From IMG/VR virus record IMGVR_UViG_3300043395_002349, positions 1 to 64,000 of that record: DNA of 64,000 bases. The stretch is one strand, 5' to 3'. The first letter of the stretch is position 1; each line of letters opens with the position of its first letter. The notes under the pieces were generated by a model, which saw nothing but the letters and a program-made list of their open reading frames with translations, searched no databases and had not been told where the DNA came from. The position numbers and the translations under genes are program-made. The DNA comes from a virus. Shown here piece by piece: positions 44,424 to 53,136 of this stretch.

Positions 44424-47400
44424 TACTTATATTGTATTTGTGAGAACCCATCTATTTTTTTAATCTCAACCAAAGTATCTACAATATCTCGCATTGCATC
44501 CAAATGAGAAATGATATTAATAAAATCAAATTGTGTTTTAAGATAATCAAACATCATAAAGATAGATTGTAAATTATCGCTATCTAATGTACCAAATCCT
44601 TCATCAATCACTAAGAAATTAGGACGAGGTAAATTACATACATTAATAAGTGCAACTCTGATTGCCAATCCACTAATAAACTTCTCCATACCACTACACA
44701 TTTCCAATGGCCAATGTTGATCCTCATATACAATCCTAGCGTTCACATTTTTACCACTCATATCAAATACGATACCAAACTCTACAATTTGTTGTAAAAT
44801 GTTATTAACCTCACCTTCTATCACAGGTAGAGCCTTTGCAATTAATTCATATGATACACCATCTCTCTTAACTGCATCTAAGTAATATTCATAGATTTTG
44901 AACTGCTCTTCCAATCCTTTTGCTTCTTCCATCTTATCTACAACTGATTGGATATAACCTTTTGTTTTTGCTATATCTGCATTTGCACTCAATAACTTTT
45001 GATTAATTTCTCTTAAATCTTTTGTTACACTACCTAACTCACTTCTTTTAGTTTCAATCTCATTATTTAATCTTTCGTTGTTTTGAATACTTGCTTCGTT
45101 AGCATGGTATCTTTCAATATCAGATTCAACAGTTTCTAAATTCTTTTGTTGTAATTCTAAATCTTTATGTTGTGTAGCTAATTCTGCCTTTGCTCTATCT
45201 ATAATGATTTTAGCTTTCTGATGTTTTTCTTTTAGTTCTTTATATTCATTATATTGTTCTTCTATACCTTCCCATCTATCTAACGTTTGTTGAATAGAGG
45301 TAGCATCTACTAATGCATCTGTAACTATTTGTTGTAATTCCGGCAATGCATTTTTTGCATTCATTGCATCTTTAACAAATGTATTATCACAACAAAACTT
45401 ACAATTAGGGTCGTACTGATGATTATCTAAGTGTTTAATTTTTTCTTCTGCTAAACTCAAATATACTTTTGCATTTGAATATACTTTCTCTGCTTCTACT
45501 AATTTCTTTTGTTCTTCTTGTAAATTTGAATACGCGATTTCTATATCAATACCATCTGATTTAGCTTTTTGTTTAATAACATCCGAAAGTTCTTCAATCT
45601 TTTCACTATAAGTTTTAATATTGCTTTCTTTTGTTTCAATTACATTTTCAGTATTTTTTATGGCTCTCAAAACACCATCTCTCTTATCACTTAATTGTGT
45701 TACGTTTAAATTACCATCAATAGGAATTAACTGAGCAGATAATTCATTAATCTGTTCGTTTAATTCTTCTTGTCTATCTTCGTAACCTTCTTTCTCAATT
45801 TCTTCTTCTTCGTATAGTTCTTCTAATTCTTCTAACTTATTTTCTGCATTTGCCAATTCTGTTGTAAAATCAGTTCTCTTAAAATTTTTTAATAGAACTG
45901 CTACTTCTTTAATGTCTTCACTTGCTAAATCATACAATTTATCAAATACATTAATACCCATAAACTGAGCCAATAAATCTTTTCTTTCTGATTGTGATTT
46001 ATCAATGAATAATGAATTGTTACCCTGTAAAGATAATGCAGTTAAAACGAAATCTTCGTATTTTCCTAAATAACTTTCAATCATCTTATCGGTATCTCTA
46101 CGTTCTGTTCCGTTTAGTGATACTACTTCATCACCTTCCATTTTGTAAAACTGAACATCTACTTTAACAGCATCACCCTTCTTATTCATTTTAGCAGTTC
46201 TCTCAATAAAAAATCTTTCTTCATTGATTTCAAACTCTAACTTACAAAAGAATTCTGATTTACGATTATTTAATACATTTTGTGCTTTAAATGCTCTACT
46301 ACTTTTATCAAAGATACAAAAAGATAATGCATCAAATAGAGAAGATTTACCACTAGCATTTGGAGCAAATACACCCAATAAACCTTTCATATTTTCAAAG
46401 TTTACTATGTTATTCTCACCATAACTGAACATATTAGAAAACTCAAACTTAATTGGTTTCCAAAGTATGTTTCTTACTAAATCATCATCAGTCAAACGTT
46501 TGTTTAACTTATTATTTAAATCTTCAATCTTACCTAATGTATCATCATCTAACATATAATTTCTAGTTAGATAATCTTTAATAAGACCCGATTGATATTG
46601 TGCATCGTTTACATTACCTACATTTAATTTACCATCCCTATTACCAGTCCTTAATCTTGCTAATGTATCGGTACGTGTGATCGTAAATTCATCAACCTTA
46701 TATTTCTTTTTAATTTCGGTTGTTACTCTTTTCATATCTGATGCATCTGTCTTAGATACCAAAACTCTTAATCTTGGTTTCTTAGGCATATCGGTTACAT
46801 CAGGTACTTCACCATTCTCTACCATTAAAGTATAATAACCATAATCATTTGGAACATCTGCATATTCAACTGATAAATCTTCTAAATTCCAAATAGCGTA
46901 ACCATGTTCAGTTAATTTCTCACCATGATTTTGCTGAACTAATGAACCAGGATAGACTACTTTACATCCTTTTGGTGAAATCATTTGTTGCCTTCTATGA
47001 ATATCACCTAAAAGAGCCAAATCATATCCATCAAACATTTCTGTTGTAAAATGACGAGAAGAAATAGTAAATCCTATATCGGTTGTTGCATCTAAAATAG
47101 GTCCGTGAAATAAAGCAATGTTAATTGTATCTGAATTTAACTCATCAAATTTCCAATTTTCTTTATCATCAAAGATAGAAAAAGTATCAAATCTAACTCC
47201 ACCATAAACATAGGTAGAAGTATCTCTTAGATAAACTAAATTGGGTAAATTAAGTGCATCTACAATTGGACTCAATACGTCCAATCTACCTACGTTGTTA
47301 AGATTACAATCGTGGTTTCCTGCAATTAAAATGGTATGGGTTAATTCACTACACCTTTTAAGGAAGTAATTTATTTCATTTACTAACTCAGGTGACATTT

Positions 47401-47569
47401 CTAATTTAGCGTGTGCTAGGTCACCCGCTAAATAAATTAAGGAGTCTTCAACTCCTCTTTTCTTAATATCATCAAACAATCTATCAAAAACTTCTCTATA
47501 CTCTTGATGTCTTTTTAAGTTTCTAATATGAATGTCTGCGATATGATAAATTCTTTTTATTTTATTCAT
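44423..47569 (-). CDS. Fused SbcD-SbcC (Mre11-Rad50, T4 gp47-gp46) recombination nuclease/ATPase
   Basis: 1048 residues. The N-terminal 330 form an Mre11/SbcD-type phosphoesterase: HIADIHIRN (D12, H14), LAGDLAHA, IAGNHDCN and LLGDIHRRQ supply the di-metal site. From about 360 comes a Rad50/SbcC ABC ATPase: Walker A GVFAPNASGKSS (about 398-410), a long coiled coil broken by the zinc hook CKFC (about 723), signature CSGMEKFISGLA and Walker B NFLVIDEGFGTLD (about 985). In T4 and most bacteria these are two genes; here they are one continuous frame. The protein should resect DNA ends for recombination-dependent replication. I see no stop or frameshift at the junction. Confidence 0.93.
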   Translation of the reverse strand: MNKIKRIYHIADIHIRNLKRHQEYREVFDRLFDDIKKRGVEDSLIYLAGDLAHAKLEMSPELVNEINYFLKRCSELTHTILIAGNHDCNLNNVGRLDVLSPIVDALNLPNLVYLRDTSTYVYGGVRFDTFSIFDDKENWKFDELNSDTINIALFHGPILDATTDIGFTISSRHFTTEMFDGYDLALLGDIHRRQQMISPKGCKVVYPGSLVQQNHGEKLTEHGYAIWNLEDLSVEYADVPNDYGYYTLMVENGEVPDVTDMPKKPRLRVLVSKTDASDMKRVTTEIKKKYKVDEFTITRTDTLARLRTGNRDGKLNVGNVNDAQYQSGLIKDYLTRNYMLDDDTLGKIEDLNNKLNKRLTDDDLVRNILWKPIKFEFSNMFSYGENNIVNFENMKGLLGVFAPNASGKSSLFDALSFCIFDKSSRAFKAQNVLNNRKSEFFCKLEFEINEERFFIERTAKMNKKGDAVKVDVQFYKMEGDEVVSLNGTERRDTDKMIESYLGKYEDFVLTALSLQGNNSLFIDKSQSERKDLLAQFMGINVFDKLYDLASEDIKEVAVLLKNFKRTDFTTELANAENKLEELEELYEEEEIEKEGYEDRQEELNEQINELSAQLIPIDGNLNVTQLSDKRDGVLRAIKNTENVIETKESNIKTYSEKIEELSDVIKQKAKSDGIDIEIAYSNLQEEQKKLVEAEKVYSNAKVYLSLAEEKIKHLDNHQYDPNCKFCCDNTFVKDAMNAKNALPELQQIVTDALVDATSIQQTLDRWEGIEEQYNEYKELKEKHQKAKIIIDRAKAELATQHKDLELQQKNLETVESDIERYHANEASIQNNERLNNEIETKRSELGSVTKDLREINQKLLSANADIAKTKGYIQSVVDKMEEAKGLEEQFKIYEYYLDAVKRDGVSYELIAKALPVIEGEVNNILQQIVEFGIVFDMSGKNVNARIVYEDQHWPLEMCSGMEKFISGLAIRVALINVCNLPRPNFLVIDEGFGTLDSDNLQSIFMMFDYLKTQFDFINIISHLDAMRDIVDTLVEIKKIDGFSQIQYK

Positions 47570-47572
47570 ATC

Positions 47573-48583
47573 TTATTTTAAAATGGAAGAACTTATATTA
47601 TATAGTTTTTCTTTTAATAAGCTTTCCCAACTCAAAGTTACGGATTTTTTCTGATATTTCAAAATATTTTGGAAGGAAATTTCACCAGCATCTTTCTCAT
47701 CTAACTTAATGTTTTTCACCGACTTTACATATGATTTAATTTTATCATATAAGTTTAACGCATCATCTTGAGCATCATTATCTAAACATATATAAACCAT
47801 TTCAGGTTTTCTACTCTTTAATTCGTTATCTAACCTTTTTTGTATAAATTTACCCAATAACGGTATAGCATTTCTTTTTAGACCTATTGCATCAAATACA
47901 CCCTCACATAAAGTAATAGGTGCATTCCAATTTACTTGATTTTCGAATACAATTACATCTTTACTAACAGGAGGATTTTTGTACTTTTGTTTTTCATCCA
48001 CAAATATACTTCTTGCTATAAAGTAATTTAATTGATTATTTTTATCATAAGAAGGTATTATAATTCTACCAGCATACAAACCCGTTTTACAAAAACCAAT
48101 GTTATATCTGATAATATGTTTTTTATTTATACCTCTTCTTTTTAAATATGCAATTGCTTGTCCTTCAATTGGAGATTCTAAATTATAACTTAAATCTAAT
48201 GCAGAAATAAATTCTTCAGGTAATAATAAAGTTGAATGTGAATCATCTTCTTCATCAACCATTTCATCTAAATTTTCTAATATATCTTTTATTGTTGTAA
48301 TCCAATCGTTATTATTCTTTTTTATTTTTTCTAATATCTTTGAATATGTTCCGGTAAAACTAGATAGATTAATTAAATCGGTATCATTCATACCAACTCT
48401 TTTTCCTAAATAATGTAAGTTACCACCCGCATTACAAGTCCAACAATGGAACTTATGTGATTTATCGTTTATCTGTAATTTTTGTTTGTGGTGATGACAA
48501 AATGGACAATAATACGCATACTCATTCTTTTTAAGAGTAAGATGTGAACCTAAATACTTGTCAAATAGTTGTATTATTTCCAT
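47573..48583 (-). CDS. DNA primase, DnaG/T4 gp61-type
   Basis: 336 residues. An N-terminal CHC2-like zinc finger, YYCPFCHHH with HCWTCNAGG (C26, C29, C47, C50), recognises template. A TOPRIM-type catalytic domain at about 220-290 shows LCEGVFDAIGL with the conserved Glu and YICLDNDAQDDAL with the Asp residues. The size fits gp61-like primases that work with a gp41-like helicase, not seen in this window. It makes RNA primers for lagging-strand synthesis. It lies 3 bases from the SbcD-SbcC gene and 26 bases from the polymerase gene, so these three form a replication/recombination block. Confidence 0.92.
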   Translation of the reverse strand: MEIIQLFDKYLGSHLTLKKNEYAYYCPFCHHHKQKLQINDKSHKFHCWTCNAGGNLHYLGKRVGMNDTDLINLSSFTGTYSKILEKIKKNNNDWITTIKDILENLDEMVDEEDDSHSTLLLPEEFISALDLSYNLESPIEGQAIAYLKRRGINKKHIIRYNIGFCKTGLYAGRIIIPSYDKNNQLNYFIARSIFVDEKQKYKNPPVSKDVIVFENQVNWNAPITLCEGVFDAIGLKRNAIPLLGKFIQKRLDNELKSRKPEMVYICLDNDAQDDALNLYDKIKSYVKSVKNIKLDEKDAGEISFQNILKYQKKSVTLSWESLLKEKLYNISSSILK

Positions 48584-48587
48584 TAAT

Positions 48588-48595
48588 CAAATATA
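48588..48595 (-). promoter_or_regulatory. Possible Bacteroidota-type -7 element upstream of primase
   Basis: The minus strand reads TATATTTG just upstream of the primase ATG, matching the TAnnTTTG -7 consensus known for Bacteroidota housekeeping promoters. No convincing TTG at -33 is seen, and the start would be nearly leaderless. AT-rich sequence makes chance likely. Confidence 0.2.
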
Positions 48596-48608
48596 CAAAA
48601 AAAATACC

Positions 48609-50270
48609 TTAAATAAAAAAGTTTTCTAGTTTCTTTTCTGTACTTCCCACTAAATTATAAGGTCTAAAATCTTGTACTTCTATAAATGTTGAATTAAATT
48701 GTTCTTTTTCAATTCCCCAACCCTCAATACAACTATAATAACCAAACGGATATTTTTTTGTAATTACTAAATCTAAATATTTTCCATTACCAACCCCAAT
48801 TGTCATCAACACACAACTTTTACCATATCGGTTTAACTTTCTAAAATTTGCTACTAATCCTACAAAATATGTTTGATTACCTTCCGTTTCAACCCCCATA
48901 TCAGGTAAGAACTCCTTTTTATCCCACCATCCTGTCTTTGTTAATTGATCGTATATTGTACCACTATTATCGTTTTGTAACTGCACACCATTGATTATTG
49001 CTTCTCTTTTGTGTACCCACTTTTTATATGATGATTGATTATGTTTAAGTGTTGCTTCCCAAAACTTTTTAGGATTACGTGCTTTATGATATGCTAATGC
49101 CCAAACCATTTGACCGTATGCTATTGAATGTCCTTTTGCAAACGAATATTTACGAAGATGTGTTAATTCTTCTAATACAGATTTATTATTACATCTTTCT
49201 TTAAATTCTTTTATTATATCCTGTCTTAAATTTGCAAATCCTCTACGATACCTATCTGCTTCTGAAAGTGTACATCCAACTGCCGATGATATAAATGTAA
49301 GTGCATCTTCATCATACACAAACATTGCTTTTCCATCTCTAAAATAACTTGCCTTTCTACCACCATCCGCTGCTGCAGGTCTGATAAGTGCTAATGCTAA
49401 TGCAACATCGTACATATTCTTTGGTTGGATAGCTAGAATAGTTTTTCTCATTGTTCTACTCTCACTTTGTGTCAACCCTAATACATCACCACTACATAAT
49501 AATTCTGATGTAAGTTTATCATCAAATGGATAATCACATAATTTAGTTTGTGGATCTAATTCTCTTAGTTGTGCTAACCCTCTATTACAAAGTAAATCAA
49601 TTTTTATCCAATTGTTATCTTCAACATCGTATTTATCTACTGCTATTTGGTTTTCTTTTAAAATTAAATCTTCAGGTATACCATCTTTCCAAATTACAAT
49701 ACCACCACAATGTTTACTCCAATTTCGTTGTGTACCCATTAATTCTTCGGCAATCTGATAACACTTTTGTTGTGTTTCTTTGTCACTAAAAATCTTTTCT
49801 ACTTTAAAATATTTGGGAACGAACTTGCGATAACCACATTGTCGGATTGCTTCTCTTAATGCAGTTTTTTCAGAATATTTTACTCTGTTTGAAATACGAG
49901 AAACCATATTAGGATATATCTCACCCACATCTGAAAGTATTGTATCTCTTACATCGTATGGTACATCAATATCAAAATCAGGCTGGTCTTCTCTTGTCCA
50001 ATTTAAGAATCTTTCTAACGGAATATTTTCTTTTATGGGGTCTATATCGTGAATACCCATATAGTATGCTACCAATGAACTAGCACCACTTCCTCTTAAT
50101 AACCAAAGTGAATTTCTTCGTTTGATAACTTGTACAATATCCCACACTTGTTTATAGGTTTCTACAAATCCCTTTGCCTCAATTATTTCAAACTCTTCTT
50201 TTAACCTTCTAACGTAATCAATGTGTGTTGGATATTCTTTTACAAATCGTTCTATCAACACTTTTGACAT
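48609..50270 (-). CDS. Compact DnaE-like (family C) DNA polymerase lacking PHP domain
   Basis: 553 residues, about half of a bacterial Pol III alpha. LLRGSGASSLVAYYMGIHDIDP matches the family's GRGSAAGSLVAY segment. QPDFDIDVPYDVRD holds two catalytic Asp (D100, D102). WIKIDLLCNRG holds the third (D225). VLGLTQSESRTMRKTI, ALALIRPAAADGG and FAKGHSIAYGQMVWALAYHKA match finger/palm segments. A likely OB fold (YFVGLVANFRKLNRYGKS) lies at about 460-530. The N-terminal PHP proofreading domain and the tau-binding tail are absent. It could be the replicative polymerase of this phage or a specialised one; no T4 gp43-type enzyme is in the window. Confidence 0.88.
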   Translation of the reverse strand: MSKVLIERFVKEYPTHIDYVRRLKEEFEIIEAKGFVETYKQVWDIVQVIKRRNSLWLLRGSGASSLVAYYMGIHDIDPIKENIPLERFLNWTREDQPDFDIDVPYDVRDTILSDVGEIYPNMVSRISNRVKYSEKTALREAIRQCGYRKFVPKYFKVEKIFSDKETQQKCYQIAEELMGTQRNWSKHCGGIVIWKDGIPEDLILKENQIAVDKYDVEDNNWIKIDLLCNRGLAQLRELDPQTKLCDYPFDDKLTSELLCSGDVLGLTQSESRTMRKTILAIQPKNMYDVALALALIRPAAADGGRKASYFRDGKAMFVYDEDALTFISSAVGCTLSEADRYRRGFANLRQDIIKEFKERCNNKSVLEELTHLRKYSFAKGHSIAYGQMVWALAYHKARNPKKFWEATLKHNQSSYKKWVHKREAIINGVQLQNDNSGTIYDQLTKTGWWDKKEFLPDMGVETEGNQTYFVGLVANFRKLNRYGKSCVLMTIGVGNGKYLDLVITKKYPFGYYSCIEGWGIEKEQFNSTFIEVQDFRPYNLVGSTEKKLENFFI

Positions 50271-50275
50271 ATAAC

Positions 50276-50689
50276 TTATTCATCAAACCACTTATCTGGT
50301 ATGGTTTTATCGGCATATTTAAAACCGTTTTTCTCACACCAATCTGCGTAAGTTGTTTTGGATTTTTTATTAATTTTGTTTTTGGAATTCGTAAATACAA
50401 AACGAATATCTAAATTAGGATTTTGTTCCTTTACTAATAAATGTTTCTTCCTATCTGCAAGAACAAATCTACCTTTCGTTTCTACCCTAATACCATTGGG
50501 TAACTTAAAATCAGGATTGTAAGTATGTTCAGAAGCAGGTATAATATAAGCCACTTTTTCGGACTCATATTCAACTTTAATACCTTTACTTTCGATTTGT
50601 TGGGATATAGACTCCTCAAGACCTGATTTAAATCCATTCTTTTTTCCTACCCATTTTGAACTTTTTTTTGTAACCTTTTTCTTTGTCAT
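50276..50689 (-). CDS. T7 endonuclease I-like Holliday-junction resolvase
   Basis: 137 residues, close to T7 gp3 (149). GFKSGLEESISQQIESKGI gives E25; KVEYESEKVAYIIP gives E40; TYNPDFKLPNGIRVETKGRF gives D60, E70 and K72. These match the T7 active-site set E20, E35, D55, E65, K67 with a constant offset of five. KTTYADWCEKNGFKYADK near the end is also characteristic. It resolves branched DNA before packaging. T4 uses an unrelated enzyme (gp49) for this step, so the gene is a mosaic element. The strongly basic N-terminus may bind DNA. It lies 5 bases upstream of the polymerase gene. Confidence 0.95.
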   Translation of the reverse strand: MTKKKVTKKSSKWVGKKNGFKSGLEESISQQIESKGIKVEYESEKVAYIIPASEHTYNPDFKLPNGIRVETKGRFVLADRKKHLLVKEQNPNLDIRFVFTNSKNKINKKSKTTYADWCEKNGFKYADKTIPDKWFDE

Positions 50690-50694
50690 TAACC

Positions 50695-51072
50695 TTATGG
50701 ATTTGTAGGTTTTTTGTATCTTTTCACAGAGTTAAATCCTGTAATATTTGCACCATTGTATTTATAATCGTTATTAATATCTAATGGATCAAAATCTGCG
50801 TTAGTTGTTTGTCCGCCTTCATTAATCATATTGAACAAACTAAAATTTTTATCACCAGGAGTTAAATTTGCAGTAAATCCTGAACTAGCATCACCCTTAT
50901 ATTTAACAGGTCTTTCTTGTGGAGTTATACCTTTAATAAAGTCAGTTGTTACAGGTGCAGTTCCACCTGCTGCTTTAGCATTATCAAACCCAACATATTC
51001 ACCACCAAACTTTTTATTATCTTTGTAGGTATCTAATATTGAACCCTTCCATTGTACGCCATTTATTGCCAT
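50695..51072 (-). CDS. Hypothetical protein, possibly structural
   Basis: 125 residues, Gly/Asn/Asp/Lys-rich and without hydrophobic core segments (for example KAAGGTAPVTTDFIKGITP, NNDYKYNGANITGFNS). Probably flexible. No family recognised. It has its own leader with an ATATTTATA element and one of the few purine-rich AAAGGAA stretches, about 10 bases upstream of the ATG, which may be a ribosome-binding site. It starts the replication block by position, but a minor virion protein is equally possible. Confidence 0.62.
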   Translation of the reverse strand: MAINGVQWKGSILDTYKDNKKFGGEYVGFDNAKAAGGTAPVTTDFIKGITPQERPVKYKGDASSGFTANLTPGDKNFSLFNMINEGGQTTNADFDPLDINNDYKYNGANITGFNSVKRYKKPTNP

Positions 51073-51094
51073 AGCTTAAATTCCTTTTGTTTTA

Positions 51095-51103
51095 TATAAA
51101 TAT
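51095..51103 (-). promoter_or_regulatory. ATATTTATA start-proximal element
   Basis: Plus strand TATAAATAT lies 22 bases upstream of the ATG ending at 51072, in the 37-base gap between the 51110 glycosyltransferase-like gene and the replication block. Candidate promoter for 50695, endonuclease, polymerase, primase and SbcD-SbcC. Confidence 0.42.
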
Positions 51104-51109
51104 AATTAT

Positions 51110-51778
51110 TTATTTTATTTCGTAATCTTCTCTTTTAAAATAGGTATTATTAAAATCTATATTTTTTCTAATTGGATATGCTTCATAAATTAATGGATTT
51201 TTTCCTAATCCCCAAAATCTGTTTTCAACATCCGTTCTTATAGTTCTATCACCAATTCTAGTATCTACTGATTTTGCGTATTCACCACTAACCGCCCAAA
51301 AATTACCTGTCATAAACCAAAACGGTTTATCCCAATCATATTCATGTTTACTTACACCATAAACATTATAATTTTTATTATCTAATATTTTTTTAATATT
51401 ATCTATTTTTTCTAATAAAAAATAATTCATCATTTGTCTCCATGTAACAATTGAATTATAATTAGATTTATCAAAATGAGTAATTCCTTTTGTATGAATA
51501 TAAATTATAATATCACTATCTTGAAATTTTTCCTTATCACCTTCTATAAGATTTAATGTACACCATTCTGAGTGGGCTGTTTGTAAATCTCTAATAATTC
51601 TTTTTTTATTTCTTAAAAAATGACATATATCATCTAACACTTTTATTTCATTCTCTAAACAAATTCCTATATTTAATTCGTAATCAAAATTAAAGTGTTT
51701 TTCTATTAATGAAATTTGTTCTTCTACTATTGGAAGTACACCTTGTTTTGCAAAAATGTTGTAATAAATTCTAACCAT
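51110..51778 (-). CDS. Glycosyltransferase-like protein among structural genes
   Basis: 222 residues. SDIIIYIHTKGITHFDKSN, VTWRQMMNYFLLEKIDNI and PFWFMTGNFWAVSGEYAKS form the pattern of a family of small GT-like proteins frequent in marine phages and O-antigen clusters (HTKG, WR.MM.YFL, GNFW). Function is inferred from those contexts. It lies outside the main cassette, after the terminator-bounded structural block, and its start abuts the stop of the 428-aa structural protein. It may glycosylate a tail protein made at the same time. Confidence 0.68.
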   Translation of the reverse strand: MVRIYYNIFAKQGVLPIVEEQISLIEKHFNFDYELNIGICLENEIKVLDDICHFLRNKKRIIRDLQTAHSEWCTLNLIEGDKEKFQDSDIIIYIHTKGITHFDKSNYNSIVTWRQMMNYFLLEKIDNIKKILDNKNYNVYGVSKHEYDWDKPFWFMTGNFWAVSGEYAKSVDTRIGDRTIRTDVENRFWGLGKNPLIYEAYPIRKNIDFNNTYFKREDYEIK

Positions 51779-53064
51779 TATGTATCAAATCTAACTAAAA
51801 AGTTCACAGGTAAATCAGGCATTGATTTTACAGGTGTTGCTAATTTAGCTACTGCAACCATTTCCATATTTTCATCATATAACCCAATTGTTGTAATATA
51901 AGGTGCCACATAACTTCCAGTTGGATCAATTGATGAACTATATTCATATTCTAAAAACATATCCTTTTGGTATTTGTCACTATTTCTCCATTTTACCACA
52001 TTATCACTAAATTTTTGTAACGAACACCCAATCAAACCATCCTCTAAAATTTCTCTAGCAAAAAAATCATAAATAGTGTTTGTATCTATTGCTAATGTTA
52101 CTTCATTACCACCATCATCAGTATAACGTACAAATCCACCATCACCACCTAATAAATCTGCTGCAGATGCATCTATTTGATATTTGGTTATTGTATTTAG
52201 ATATATTGTACCAACTTCAACATTAGTTTCTGTTATTGCAGTTGGATTTGTTGAAGCATTAAATTCATCTTCACCTACTACGATTAAATATTCGTTTTCA
52301 TATATTGTATTTGTAGATTTAAACAATAAATCAAACGTAGGAATATCTTCTCTATTTCCACCTTCATTAGAATCACCTGTAATTATTACAATGCCATGTG
52401 AATATATAAGATTCCCTATAATTCCTTTTTCTAAATTTGAATTAGTAAATATTCCTAAAAATGTAATTTTATTTGTTTGAAAATTTACCAAAACATCTAA
52501 AAATATATCTTCGTCTTGCAACAACATGCTACCATTTTCTAAATTAATAGAAATAATTTTTAATACTATTTCATTATTTGTTGCATCTAAAAAATAAAAA
52601 TCATCATTTTGAAAATCAATTGATATAAAATCAAATTCATTGAGATTTGATATTAAATTTCCAAATCCATCATCATATATTGTTTCATTTAAATTTTCAT
52701 TATATAATTGAAATGATAATGGTTTTATTTCTTCTCCAAATTTAATTTGCGGAATAGTAAATACTAATGCTCTTTCTTTTAAATTACGTTGTTTCCCTAA
52801 TTCATTTTCTGTGTAAATAGGCTTAAATGTACCATATGATATAAATGGATTTAATGAATTATTTGCATTATAATACATTGTTTTTAATTGATGATACAAT
52901 CCATTTTCTTTCAACTGTTCGTCTGTTAAAGTTGAAATATCACTTGAACTATAATCTTTTGCAATTAATTTTTTTAACCACCCATCACTCTCAGTTGCAG
53001 CCCATCTTTTGTAAGCTTTAAATGGTCTAATATTAATATCTGATTTTGGTATCTGTTTTAACAT
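51778..53064 (-). CDS. Virion structural protein (tail/baseplate region), 428 aa
   Basis: The C-terminal 35 residues, YVAPYITTIGLYDENMEMV and AVAKLATPVKS, match the end of the 408-aa protein at 53137 (MTYITTVGLYNDANELLAV, AKTSQPIAKS). I know this tail from T4-like phage structural proteins of aquatic phages. A segment at about 295-351 (YQIDASAADLLGGDGGFVRY and FFAREILEDGLIGC) recurs in the 1688-aa protein, pointing to a shared beta module. The N-terminal half is AT-rich and unrecognised. Likely baseplate or tail-fibre connector; exact role unknown. An ATATTTATA element and a terminator precede it. Confidence 0.75.
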   Translation of the reverse strand: MLKQIPKSDINIRPFKAYKRWAATESDGWLKKLIAKDYSSSDISTLTDEQLKENGLYHQLKTMYYNANNSLNPFISYGTFKPIYTENELGKQRNLKERALVFTIPQIKFGEEIKPLSFQLYNENLNETIYDDGFGNLISNLNEFDFISIDFQNDDFYFLDATNNEIVLKIISINLENGSMLLQDEDIFLDVLVNFQTNKITFLGIFTNSNLEKGIIGNLIYSHGIVIITGDSNEGGNREDIPTFDLLFKSTNTIYENEYLIVVGEDEFNASTNPTAITETNVEVGTIYLNTITKYQIDASAADLLGGDGGFVRYTDDGGNEVTLAIDTNTIYDFFAREILEDGLIGCSLQKFSDNVVKWRNSDKYQKDMFLEYEYSSSIDPTGSYVAPYITTIGLYDENMEMVAVAKLATPVKSMPDLPVNFLVRFDT

Positions 53065-53070
53065 ATCGTA

Positions 53071-53079
53071 TATAAATAT
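53071..53079 (-). promoter_or_regulatory. ATATTTATA start-proximal element
   Basis: Plus strand TATAAATAT, 6 bases upstream of the ATG ending at 53064 and 12 bases beyond the terminator at 53091-53112. A terminator immediately followed by this element before a new start is the best support in this window that the motif belongs to initiation. Confidence 0.48.
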
Positions 53080-53090
53080 CTCTTTAACTA

Positions 53091-53112
53091 AAAACCCACC
53101 AAAAGGTGGGTC
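53091..53112 (-). terminator. Rho-independent terminator after 408-aa structural gene
   Basis: On the minus strand the sequence reads ACCCACC-TTTT-GGTGGGT followed by TTTTAG. The 7-bp GC-rich stem with a 4-base loop and T-run is unusual in this AT-rich genome and lies about 25 bases after the stop of 53137-54363. It is the only terminator I found. Confidence 0.9.
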
Positions 53113-53136
53113 ATTAGGTTATATGTTATATTATAA

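Noticed and set aside
53071-53079. T4-type late promoter TATAAATA firing rightwards
   Set aside because: Read literally, the plus-strand sequence would drive antisense transcription, and no credible plus-strand gene follows any copy. I therefore report the element in the minus sense.
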